This document shows, piece by piece, positions 29,312 through 38,584 of a stretch of DNA of 64,000 nt (the stretch's first letter is position 1; each line of letters opens with the position of its first letter). The DNA lies in the NCBI GenBank assembly GCA_963834725.1, contig CAWICN010000001.1, positions 4,650,001 through 4,714,000 on the forward strand, in the 5' to 3' direction. Source of the DNA: PALSA-693 sp963834725. Its GTDB lineage: Bacteria; Actinomycetota; Acidimicrobiia; Acidimicrobiales; Palsa-688. The notes below the pieces were generated by a model. That model saw only the letters and a list, made by a program, of their open reading frames with translations. It did not search any database and had not been told where the DNA came from. A program made the position numbers and the translations under genes.

Positions 29312-29914
29312 CTAGGCCGCGTGGTTCAACTCGGGGAACCGCTGTTCCCAGGCCCGCCGGACTCGCTGCGGAAGCCACAGGCGCGGCCACACGTCGATCA
29401 GGATCGCACCGTTGACGTAACGGCCGACCTCCTCGGCGTCGCCCGCCTCGCGTAGCACTCGTTCGTAGACGATGCGACGGTCGGCGTCGGTGCCGAGGTC
29501 ATAGCGGCGCCTGGGTCCCCAGTCGATCGTGATCGGCAGCTCGACCACCCCTGTGGTGGGGCCGGTCAGATCGGCGAGCCGCGTCGGGGGCTCCGGGTAC
29601 GGCCGGTGGTCGGCGTATCGGCGCTGCTCGGTCACGGCTGCTCGCTGACGGTCCACTCTCTCGCCCGCCTGGCTGGCAGGCTCCGTCTTCATGGTAGGGC
29701 GGACCGGTCGGGAGGGCGCGGGCATGGTGCTCGCTCGGTTCCGGTCGGGCCAGGCTGCGATCTCGTTCGGGTCGAAGCGGACGTAACCGCCCACTTTGAG
29801 ATAGGGCACGCGCCCGGCGGCGATCAACCGGCGGACGTGCCGGGAGCTGGTCCCGAGGTGGGCGGCGAGCTCGTCGATGCCGAGCAGCTTGGGGATGGTT
29901 CCGGTCGCGGTCAT
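29312..29914 (-). CDS. HTH-antitoxin fusion partner of the nucleotidyltransferase toxin
   Basis: A 200-residue protein. Residues 5-55 are an excisionase-type HTH (LLGIDELAAHLGTSSRHVRR, VPYLKVGGYVRFDPNEIAAW), about 60 percent identical to the element's own Xis-like protein. Residues 120-200 (LPITIDWGPRRRYDLGTD, RYVNGAILIDVWPRLWLPQR) resemble proteins encoded next to AbiEii-like toxins in actinobacteria. AGGAG precedes the ATG at 29914. The protein probably neutralises the toxin and represses the operon; the HTH may also bind the attachment region. The fusion is unusual. Confidence 0.7.
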   Translation of the reverse strand: MTATGTIPKLLGIDELAAHLGTSSRHVRRLIAAGRVPYLKVGGYVRFDPNEIAAWPDRNRASTMPAPSRPVRPTMKTEPASQAGERVDRQRAAVTEQRRYADHRPYPEPPTRLADLTGPTTGVVELPITIDWGPRRRYDLGTDADRRIVYERVLREAGDAEEVGRYVNGAILIDVWPRLWLPQRVRRAWEQRFPELNHAA

Positions 29915-29984
29915 GGGATTCTCCTTCCGTATCGACCAGGTGGCGCGCCATGTGGGTGGCCGGCGGGGTCGGAGCGCCACCGCC

Positions 29985-32725
29985 ACCCCCACCGGCGGGT
30001 TGATCTACGCCCACGCCCGGCATGCCACGTCACGGGCAGGAGATCCTTGCCCGCATGATCACGTGCTGCTGGCCAACGTGGTCGAAATGAAAGACGGAAA
30101 GGGCGGATGGAAGGCGGCCGATACCGTCTTGTGGCGGGAGCATCTGCACGCCGCCACCATGGTCGGGAGGGTCGCCGCCGCCCGGGTGGCGGTCGAGTTG
30201 GGCTATGCCATCGAGGCGGATCCGGGCCCGTCGGGGCGTTTGCGCCACTGGCGGATCGCCGGCGTCCCAGACGAGGTTATCGACGTTCACTCCAAGCGGG
30301 CGGCGGAGATTTCCGCCGAATGCGCACGGGGCGGCGACAACACTTCTCGGGCCCGGGCGGTCGCCGCGAGGACGACCCGCCAGGCCAAAGAACACGCCGT
30401 GGAGGGCGAACTGGTGAGGCGGTGGCGGGACGAGTTGGCGTCCATCGGGTGGCCGGTCGAGCGGCTCGCCGCCTCCATCGACAGCGCCGCCAAGAAGCTC
30501 GGCCCGCCCCCCAAACTCACGTTGAAGCGGGTGCGGGCGATGCTCGGCGAGGTGCTCTCAGCTGATGGGGAGCTGGCCCGCAGAAAGGTGTTCGCCCGCC
30601 GACACGTGCTGGTCGAACTGGGCCCACGCCTGTTCGGGCAGGACCCCAGACTCCTCCATCCTCTCGTGGAGCGGGCGCTCCATGACCCCGAAGTCGTGCC
30701 CGTCGTCGGCGTCGCTGGGACACGGGAACAGCAGCATGCCCTGGCCTCGGTGCTTGCCACCGAGCAGGCAATCGCGGCCGCTATCGGCCGCCAACTGACC
30801 CGCACCGATGCGCCCGTGGCGCCGCACGCCGCGGTCGACCGGGCCATCGCCGCCGCCGAGCAGCGCATCGGCGCCAACCTCTCGGCCGAGCAGTGCACAG
30901 CCGCCAAGAACATCTGCGCGTCAGGGCGGGGCGCGGAACTCATCGTAGGGGTAGCGGGATCGGGGAAAACCACGATGCTGGCGGTGGCGGCTGCTGCGTA
31001 TGAGGCGTCGGGCCATCAGGTGCTGGGCACCGCGACGTCCGGCCAGGCCACCCGCACGCTCGGCAAAGAGGGCGAGGTTGGGGAGGCGCGGACGTTGGCC
31101 GGCCTGTTGTGGCGGCTCGCCCTCGACGACCGCACCGTCGTGATTTTGGATGAGGTGGGCATGACCGAGGACGCCCACCTGGTCGCCCTGGCTGCCCGCA
31201 TCGACGCGGCGGGAGCGAAATTGGTGCTTGTCGGCGACCACCACCAGCTCGGGTCGGTCGGGCCTGGCGGAGCCCTCGCCTCGTTGGTGCGCCGCCACCC
31301 GGACCTGGTGCACCAGCTGCGCGAGAACCGCCGTCAACACGACCCCGCCGAACGCCAGATCCTCGTGGAACTGCGCGACGGCGACATCACCAAGGCCGTC
31401 GCCTGGTACCACCAGCATGACCGCATCCACCCGATCGCCGACCGCGACGACGCCCTCCAACAGACCGTCGACGCGTGGGCCGCCGACATCGCCGCCGGCC
31501 ACGACACCGGGTTGTACGCATGGCGGCGGGCCAACGTCGCTGCCCTCAACCAACGCGCACGAGCATGGATGGAGAGCACCGGGCGACTGGCCGGCCCGGA
31601 ACTCGAATGCCCAGGCGGCAACACCTACCGGGCCGGCGACAGCGTCGTTACCTTGGCCCCCGGACCCGACGGCACGCTCGTCACCTCCCAGCGAGCCGTC
31701 ATCGACGCCGTCGACACCCATGGGCGGACGCTCACATTGCGGACCGACGACGGCCGGCAGGTCCAGCTGGACGGGGAGGAGGCAGGGGCAGACCGGTTGG
31801 GGTACGGGTACGCCACAACGGTCCATCGCTGCCAAGGTTCGACGGCCCAACGGGCCCATCTGTTCGCCGACGGCGGCGGCCGCGAGCTCGCCTACGTGGC
31901 CATGAGCCGGGCCCGGGAGTCCACCCACGTCTGGACCGTGGCCGATGACCTGCCCCAAGCGGTGGACGATCTGCGCCGGGACTGGTTCAGCCGGCGCACC
32001 CCCACCTGGGCCATCGACACCGCCCTGCCCGACCCCGCCACCCTCACCGGCGACCGCTTCCAAGCCCTTCCCCCCGGCGACCAGGCCCGTATCGCCGCCA
32101 TGGTCCACGCCCACAAAGCCATCACCGGCCAAGCGGTGGTCGGCCTCCGGCTGCCGGACCGGGCCGCCACGTTGGGCCAGGCCGAACAGGCCCTGGAGTC
32201 AGCTCGCCAAGCCCGCGCCGACTTGGAGCACGGGGGTGGCATGTGGGTCGGCACCGAGGCGGGCCAACCCGTGCACGACCTGGACGAAGCCACAGCCCAA
32301 CGCCATCGGGCGGAACGGGCCGCCCAGCATGGCGGCCGGCGGCGGGACCGCCACGCAGCCCGCAAAGAAGCCGCCCAGTGGGCGGCCCGGGAGGCCGACA
32401 CACACGCTGGCAGGCCCACGTCGCCCCAGAGATCGCCCGGCTCGACCACGACATCGCCCGCCACCAGGCCACCCTCGAGGACACCGCGGCCCGATTCGAC
32501 AGGCGCCAAGCGGCCACGAGCGCCGTGCGCGACCACGGATACCACGAGCAACGCCACGCCGACAAGCTCGCTGCACGCGTCGACGCCCACCGCGACCACA
32601 TCGACAGCGTCCCCTCCGCTACAGAAATCCGCCGGGCTGCGACCCGTCAACAGCAGCTGCAGGCATTCGGGCACACCCCGCACCCCGAACCGCCCACGCC
32701 GCGTGCGGTCGTACCCGAGTTGTAG
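29985..32725 (+). pseudogene. MobF/TraA-type relaxase-helicase, 5'-truncated and frameshifted
   Basis: The frame begins inside a relaxase domain (ATSRAGDPCPHDHVLLANVV), keeping two of the three metal-binding His but lacking the catalytic Tyr and first His. The first His of the HLHDH-type motif is Pro. A helicase region follows with Walker A GVAGSGKTTM, Walker B VVILDEVGM, GDHHQLGSV and YATTVHRCQGST. At 32398-32405 an ACACACAC run carries an extra CA; beyond it the family-like C-terminus (WQAHVAPEIARLDHDIARHQ) continues in another frame to 32725. The 5' end was replaced by the divergent toxin-antitoxin pair. No transfer function can be expected. Confidence 0.78.
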
Positions 32726-32804
32726 CTCCCGGCCCCGTCCGGGAGCGGCGACATCGGGCGTCCCACATTTGGGCACCCCTGCGGGCATTTTCACTGGGCG
32801 GGGG

Positions 32805-33695
32805 TTACGGGACACCTGCCCCGCACGGGTACTCCGACTTGCTGCGTTCCGGCAGAGAGTTCGGGTTGCGGGACAGCCTTGGTCCTAGAGGCGCCGTTGC
32901 TCGCAACCGTAAGCACTTGGCTGACAGGGAGGACGCGGGGTGTCTCACCGACCCGGCGGTAGGGGCGACCCCGGCCCGACGTTCTGCTCGCACATTTGGG
33001 GACAGCCGCGAACGGGAGGCCGGCAACCTCGAAGGGAAATGTCCGTCGATCGCGGTTCGCGCATCGTCGGCGAGGATCTCGTAGATGCCGGCTTCGACGG
33101 CGTCGACGGCCGCTCGTGCGACCTCGGCCGGGTCGGTTTTGGACGCGGTCACCGAGGCGGTCATGTCGGTGTCCATGGAGCCGACATGTAACCCGGCGAC
33201 TCTGATGTGGAACGGGGCGAGTTGCATCCGGAGGGAGTTGGTGAGCGACCAATCGGCGGCCTTGGCGGCGCAGTAGGCGCCGACGTCGGGGAGGCTGATC
33301 CATGACGGAGCCGAGAGGATGTTGAGGATGGAGCCGCCGCCGTTGGCGGTGATGATGGGGGCGAAGGCCCCGGATCATCGACGGCGTCCCGAAGAAGTGG
33401 GTTTCTATCTCTAGGCGGATCGGGTCCAGGTCCCCTTCGAGCAGGTCGGCGCCGGTCGCGGATCCGGCGTCGGTGATGAGCAGGTTCACGTCGGCCGCGA
33501 TCTCCGCCGCGGCAACCACTGAGGTCCGATCCGTGACGTCCAGCCGTATGGCTTGACCCCGGGAAAGGTCTACGAGGTCGGGGTGCGGGCTGCGGCGTAG
33601 ACGCGGGCGCCGCGGTCGGCGAGCTCGGCGGCGAGGCAGCGGCCGAGTCCACGGTTGGCTCTGCTGACCAGGACGGTTGCGGACGAGATGTTCAT
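32805..33695 (-). pseudogene. Short-chain dehydrogenase, frameshifted
   Basis: Three frames make one SDR: the start MNISSATVLVSRANRGLGRC (ATG at 33695), then IRLDVTDRTSVVAAAEIA and VNLLITDAGSATG, then SILNILSAPSWISLPDVGAY-CAAK with the YxxxK catalytic pair. One frameshift lies near 33565 and a second at a run of C at 33368-33371. The NNAG motif has become TDAG. It probably once oxidised or reduced an alcohol or ketone in the cargo pathway. It lies divergent to nothing and just downstream of the thioesterase gene. Confidence 0.7.
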
Positions 33696-33753
33696 TGGGT
33701 TGGGGTCCTCCGGTGTTGTCGGGGGGGTGTTAAGGGCCGAGGCGGGTGGGGAG

Positions 33754-34191
33754 TCATGTCGTGGGGTTGAGATTCTGGAGGCGGACCTCACCGTGGGCGA
33801 CGAGTCGATCTGGTTCGTCGGTGATATCCACCCGCGACAGTTGCTGGGTGCGGCCTTGGTTTAGGGCGACGGCTTCAACCCTGACTGTCCCGTCCTGGAG
33901 GGAGCGCACGAACTGGGTGGTGTTGGTGAGCCCGACCGCCACCTGTGCGTGATCCCGCACTCTGGTGCTGGCGCCGATGCTGGCTGCGCTTTCTACCGCG
34001 GTGGCGTAGACGCCGCCGTGCACGATTCCCCAGGGCGTGTGGTGGTCGGCTCCCAGTTCGATACGACCGGTGACGCGCGTTGGAGAAACCTCGTCAAGGG
34101 TCAGGCCGGCTGCTCGGACGAACGCGCCGGCGCGTTCGAGGGCGCCGGGTTCCAGGACAGGGACGGACTCAGTGGTGGAAGCAGCGGTCAT
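33754..34191 (-). CDS. PaaI-type hot-dog thioesterase
   Basis: A 145-residue hot-dog fold protein. GIVHGGVYATAVESAASIGA (about residues 52-71) carries the HGG core typical of PaaI thioesterases, which hydrolyse aromatic or short acyl-CoA. AAGGAG lies at a good distance before the ATG at 34191; starts further upstream are unlikely. It probably releases CoA in the cargo's acyl-CoA pathway. The relic at 25240-25588 is a paralogue of this gene. Confidence 0.85.
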   Translation of the reverse strand: MTAASTTESVPVLEPGALERAGAFVRAAGLTLDEVSPTRVTGRIELGADHHTPWGIVHGGVYATAVESAASIGASTRVRDHAQVAVGLTNTTQFVRSLQDGTVRVEAVALNQGRTQQLSRVDITDEPDRLVAHGEVRLQNLNPTT

Positions 34192-34327
34192 CGGGGCTCC
34201 TTTGGTGGTTTGTGCTCGGGTCATCTGCGCATCGTCGGAGGGCGCGACCGCTGGCCCGTTTGATGCGACGATGAACGTCGCATCGCCTTTAGATCTCCTC
34301 CAGGGCAAGGCGTCATCGGGTCAAGCG

Positions 34328-35748
34328 CTATCGCAGGGCGGGACGGCGGAGCAGGGCCAAGGCGGGGACGATCCCGGCGGCCGAGAGGGCGGCGATCAGC
34401 CACCAACCGTGCTGGAAGGAGGCGAGCGCCGGACTGTGGTGGGCCGCGCCGGTCCCGAGCAGGGCGACGAGGACCGCCACGCCGAGGGCGAGACCGGTCT
34501 GGCGGATCATGTTGATCACCCCGGAGCCGGTGGCGAAGCCGTGGGCAGGCAACGACGCCGTAGCCGCGCCCATCAGGGTGGGGAGGGTCAGGCCGACACC
34601 TACCCCGCTCAGGATCATGCCGCCCAAAAGCCCAGCCAGGTAGTCGGGGGATGCGGTCACGGCCAGGGCCCACCAGGCGACCGCGGCGGCAAAAGCGGCG
34701 CTGCCCAGACTGATTACCACTGCGGGCCCGTAGCGGCGGATGAGCCTGCCGGCGACGAGGAAGGCCATGACTGGCACCATGAGCGGACCGGGAGCGATGG
34801 CCAGCCCGGCGTGCAGGGCGGACCAGCCCCACGCGCCCTGTTCCCACAGCACTATGGAAAGCAGCATCGCCCCGAAGGCGGCGGAGAAGAAGATGGCGAT
34901 GAGGGAGGCGCCCGTGAACTGGCGGGACCGGAACAGCTCCGGGTGGACCAGGGGGCTGCGCGCCGTCCGGCAGTGCCAGACGAAGCCCGCCAGCACGACG
35001 GCGGCTGCGGCCAGGATCGAGCCGGTCCGGGCGGAAGCCCAGCCCCAGTCGGGTCCCTTGACCAGACCGAAGGTCAAAAGCCCCACCCCGGCGGTGGCCA
35101 GCGCCACGCCGGCAGGGTCGGCCGTTCGGTAGGGTGCCCGGGCACCGCGGGCAAGCGGCGCCAGCCCACGACCAGGGCCGCGATTCCGATCGGCACGTTG
35201 ACCAGGAACACCCAGCGCCAGCTGGCCGCCACCAACAACCCGCCGACCACCGGGCCGACCGCAGCGGCCAGGCCGCCCACTGCCGTCCAGGCCCGAACCG
35301 CTCCCTGGCGGCGCTCCGCCTGGTGGGAGGCGAGCACCAGGCCCAAGGAGGTGGGGGTGAGCAGGGCGGCGCCGGCCGCCTGGAGGACCCGGAACCCGAC
35401 GAGCATCCCCACACTGGTGGCCGCCGCGCAGGCCGCCGACGCGGCGGTGAAGACCGCCACCCCGACCAGGAAGGCACGGTCGCGCCGGTAGCGGTCGGCC
35501 AGGCGGCCGAAGAACACCAGCAGCGAGGCGTAGACGATGGCGTAGCCGTTGAGAACCCAGGACAGCCCCCCCAGGTCGGAGGCGTGGAGGTCGCGGGCGA
35601 TCTGAGGCAGCGCCACGTTGACGATGAACAGATCCAGGCTGGCCAGCACCACGCCGGCGCAGACGATGACCAGCGTCTCCGCCGGGGAGGCCTTGGCTCT
35701 GGGAGCGACTGGCACAAACGACGTCTCTGGCAGGGTGGATAGCGTCAT
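34328..35748 (-). pseudogene. DHA2-type MFS exporter, one frameshift
   Basis: Two frames give a single 14-helix exporter. The first, from ATG 35748, runs through LDLFIVNVALPQIARDL and GRLADRYRRDRAFL to VVGWRRLPAVPG near 35145. The second continues with RTADPAGVALATAGVGLLTF to the end at 34328. The break lies in a GC-rich CCCGGGCACCC stretch, so a sequencing error is possible. It is divergent from a broken HxlR regulator gene, and both share the operator-like inverted repeat between them. The start lies seven bases after TATAGT, which fits a leaderless mRNA. Confidence 0.75.
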
Positions 35749-35786
35749 GGAACGCACTATACAGAGTTGCGTTCTATGATGCAACC
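35745..35786. promoter_or_regulatory. Inverted-repeat operator between MFS and HxlR genes
   Basis: TCATGGAACGC (35745-35755) and GCGTTCTATGA (35769-35779) are inverted with 10 of 11 matches, and the right half continues TGCAACC. TATAGT for the MFS gene lies between them. The right half is 15 of 16 identical to the site at 48730-48745 in reverse orientation. An HxlR-type dimer binding here could block both promoters. Confidence 0.6.
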
Positions 35787-35802
35787 CTCTATTCTGGGTC
35801 TC

Positions 35803-36285
35803 GTGGAACGGAAGAGCTTCGCCGACATGCACTGCTCGGTGGCCCAGTGCCTTGAGGTGGTGGGCCAGTGATGGTCGATGCTCATCATCCGGGACGCCTT
35901 CTTGGGCGTAACCTGCTTCGACCAGTTCCAACAGCGACTCGGCATCTCCCGCAACATCCTCCACCAGCGCCTGGCCCGCCTGGTCGACGAAGGGATCTTC
36001 GACAAGACCGCCTACTCCGAGCATCCGCCCCGGTACGACTACCGCCTCACCGCCAAGGGCCGAGACCTTTGGCCAGTGCTCACCGCCCTGCGCCAATGGG
36101 GCGACCGCTACGCCGCCCCCGACGGGCCACCCCTCCACGTCGTCCATAAGGGATGCGGTAAAGTGTCCCAGGCGGTAATGACTTGCTCGGCCTGTGGGGA
36201 GCGCCTCAGCGCCCGCAATGTTCGGGCCGTGCGCGGCCCGGGAGACCTCGACGACCTGGCACCGGTCAGGCGAGCCCAACGGTGA
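35803..36285 (+). pseudogene. HxlR family regulator with in-frame TGA at codon 23
   Basis: From GTG 35803 the frame reads ERKSFADMHCSVAQCLEVVGQ, then TGA (35869-35871), then WSMLIIRDAFLGVTCFDQFQ to 36285. The intact paralogue at 43678 has Cys at the stop position (LEVVGECWSLFIIRDAFLG). An ATG at 35878 would restart translation but lose the first helix. The winged HTH is otherwise complete, and the tail has CGKVSQAVMTCSACG, a possible zinc ribbon. It is divergent from the broken MFS gene, so regulator and target have decayed together. Confidence 0.75.
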
Positions 36286-36289
36286 GCGG

Positions 36290-36965
36290 GCCAAGTTCGG
36301 CAGTGCGCCAGCGCCCACTACCTCTCCGCTCCAAACCCGGGTCCGGTCACCGTCGGGGTTGAGCTGCTCCGGGGGGACGGCCGCAGCGCCCGCCAGCTAC
36401 GAGCACGGATGCGTGATTTTGAGCCAGGAGGGGCGGGCAAGGGTGGAGGCGTTGATCACGACCGGCCGCCTTGACGCCCCCGGCCGGCCGTACTGGGACG
36501 GCGGTGTGTCCGACATGGGAAGAGGTGCCCTACGAGAACTGCGCCTAGCTGATCCCCCGGACTCCGGACGGCTCCCGGGTGGCAATCATGGACCAGATCG
36601 AAGTTCGACTCGAACCGTCGTCGCAGGACTTCGCGACGGGTCAGCCTAGCGGACAGGGGGAGCTGCGGGACTGGCTCGCCCTGCCCGGCGGGGAGCCCTT
36701 CGACGCAGTCTCCTCGCTTTTCGCTGTCGACGCCCTCCCGCCAGCCACCTTCGACATCGAATTCTCCGGCTGGTCCCAACCCTCGAACTCACCGCCTCCG
36801 TCAGAGCCCGTCCCGCCCCCGGCCCGGTCCGGGTCATACACCGGGCTGGGCTGATCGGCGGCCAACGGTCGACGAGTCCTGCTTCATCTGGGACAGCACC
36901 AGACGGCTGATAGCCCAAGGCACCCAATTGGCGGGGATCAGCCTCGGAAGAGCTCAGCCCCGCCA
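36290..36965 (+). pseudogene. Acyl-CoA thioesterase-like relic
   Basis: Scattered over three frames are segments of a two-hot-dog (TesB-like) thioesterase: HYLSAPNPGPVTVGVELLRG, then PYWDGGVSD, then QGELRDWLALPGGEPFDAV and FPPATFDIEF-like sequence, then VDESCFIWDSTRRLIAQGTQ. Several frameshifts and at least one stop break it. It presumably hydrolysed acyl-CoA in the same pathway as its neighbours. Confidence 0.6.
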
Positions 36966-37708
36966 CGTGATCCCGCTAGCCCGGCTGATCGAGGCGTGGA
37001 TGCGCGCCTTCGACGTCCAACAGGTCCACCGCGGCCCAAACTGCGTGAGGCCCGAGACATTCGGTGCCGCTCTTCGGATCGCGCTTGTCCGCTCAGTAGC
37101 CGTCTGATATAGACCGGCATACGACTGGCGTCGGCATCCGCCGGAGCCCGCTCAGATGGGATTTCGGGCGCGGCTCGCGACGCAAGCGAGCTCGTTTCCC
37201 CGGTGTCTCACAAGCCGGCGATGGTGAGCATCCTTGCCGCAGGCTCTGGGACGCGGGTTTGCGGGCATACAGATAATCGTCACCAGCGCTAAGTCTCTTG
37301 CAGAACGATCCGGGCATGGAGGTGGTCGTGATCACGGGTGGCTGCCGGATTGCACTCAGTCACTTCGACCACCGCAACGCCACTGGCCGTTCCCAACGCC
37401 AAGACACCTGGATCTCTGTCGTCGACCTGCCCGTCGCGGAGGCTGGGAGCAGACTGGCCACTCCCACTCCAGACGGAACCTCATCGCCGTCGCCTCGGGT
37501 ACCGAAGCGGATGTGGGCGACGCCGTGATTGAGGATCGGGAGTCCGTCCGCTCGATTCCGCCGGTCACAGCCGTTCGGATCGACAGCAACATCGAGGCAT
37601 TCGACCGGGGTGCCGTCGGCAGGTATATGGCGACCGCGCCGACAACGCCAATGGCGAATAGCCAATGCAGAGCCAGGGTTGCACGAGGGAGCATCCGCGA
37701 CTAGGATG
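36966..37708. other. Region without recognisable gene
   Basis: About 740 bp between the thioesterase relic and the enoyl-CoA hydratase gene. Frames on both strands are short or biased in composition. One minus-strand frame near 37694 starts with a single hydrophobic segment (LHWLFAIGVVGAVAIYL) but then loses protein-like character. It probably holds further debris plus the hydratase promoter. Confidence 0.4.
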
Positions 37709-37726
37709 GGTTCCATCATGGAATCC
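37709..37726. promoter_or_regulatory. HxlR-type operator at the hydratase start
   Basis: GGTTCCATCATGGAATCC contains the perfect palindrome TTCCATCATGGAA apart from its centre base and overlaps the ATG of the hydratase gene. TAGGAT lies just upstream as a possible -10. It matches 16 of 18 bases of the motif at 48761-48778, suggesting control by one of the element's HxlR proteins. Confidence 0.6.
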
Positions 37727-38548
37727 AACGAGGACGATGAGCGGGCGTGGCATCCTCACGGGGAGGTACGGACGGAGGTGGTCGACGACCACCTCTTGGT
37801 GATGACGGTCGACCGGGTGGAGAAGAAGAACGCGTTCACCCCGAAGATCGCCGCCGAGCTGGCCGCCGCGCTCACCCGGCTCGACGACGACCCAGACCTG
37901 TTCGTCGGTGTCTTGGCCTTTGCCGGCGATCACACGACGGCCGGGCTGGAGATGCCGTTGTTTTTCAGCGAGGAGGCCCAGCGGGACGCCGTCCGCCTGA
38001 AGGCGGAGCAGACCTCGGAGCCAGTGGATCCGTTCGGCCTCGGCCGCCGGCTTCGCAAGCCGCGAGTGACGGCAGTGCAGGGCATCACGTTCACGATCGG
38101 GATCGAGATCGCGCTCGCCGGCGACATCGTGGTGGCCGCTTCCGACACCCGCTTCTGCCAGCTAGAGCCCAAGCGCGGTCTGGCTCCCCTTGGTGGGGCG
38201 ACGGTGCGCTACGTGCAGCGCGCCGGTTGGGGCGACGCGATGTACCACCTGTTGCGGGCGGACGAGTTCGGCGCCGCCGAGGCTTACCGGATCGGGCTGG
38301 TGCAGGAGGTCGTGGAGCCGGGCGAGCAGATCGAGCGGGCGGTGGCGCTGGCCCGAGAGATGCTTGAGTGCTCACCGGCGGCGCTCGTGCACACGATCGC
38401 CAACGCCCGCCTCGCCCTCGACCACGACGAGCGGGCCGCCATCGGGGCGATCCCGGAGATGTCGGCCATGGTGCGGGCGACGGAGGACTTTCAGGAGGGT
38501 ATCGCGTCGTTTGTCGAGCGGCGCCGGGCGCAGTTCACCGGACGCTGA
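37718..38548 (+). CDS. Enoyl-CoA hydratase/isomerase family protein
   Basis: A 276-residue crotonase-fold protein. The oxyanion-hole regions are seen as VLAFAGDHTTAGLE (about residues 67-80) and VQGITFTIGIEIALAGDIVVA (about 122-142), followed by CQLEPKRGLAPLGGATVRY. The usual catalytic Glu of hydratases near the second region is not clearly placed, so isomerase or another crotonase reaction is possible. The ATG at 37718 lies in an operator-like palindrome, and no ribosome-binding site precedes it, so the mRNA is probably leaderless. An inverted partial copy lies at 40810-41150. Confidence 0.85.
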   Translation: MESNEDDERAWHPHGEVRTEVVDDHLLVMTVDRVEKKNAFTPKIAAELAAALTRLDDDPDLFVGVLAFAGDHTTAGLEMPLFFSEEAQRDAVRLKAEQTSEPVDPFGLGRRLRKPRVTAVQGITFTIGIEIALAGDIVVAASDTRFCQLEPKRGLAPLGGATVRYVQRAGWGDAMYHLLRADEFGAAEAYRIGLVQEVVEPGEQIERAVALAREMLECSPAALVHTIANARLALDHDERAAIGAIPEMSAMVRATEDFQEGIASFVERRRAQFTGR

Positions 38549-38584
38549 GTGGTGACCGGCGAGCCCACGTCGAGGGAGCGCTGA

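Noticed and set aside
30921..32132. 403-codon minus-strand frame within the relaxase-helicase
   Set aside because: A Gly/Val-rich mirror of a helicase with clear Walker motifs on the plus strand. No motif or start signal of its own.
37356..37694. Possible small membrane protein gene on the minus strand
   Set aside because: Only one hydrophobic segment at the start, then composition typical of a chance frame; no ribosome-binding site seen.
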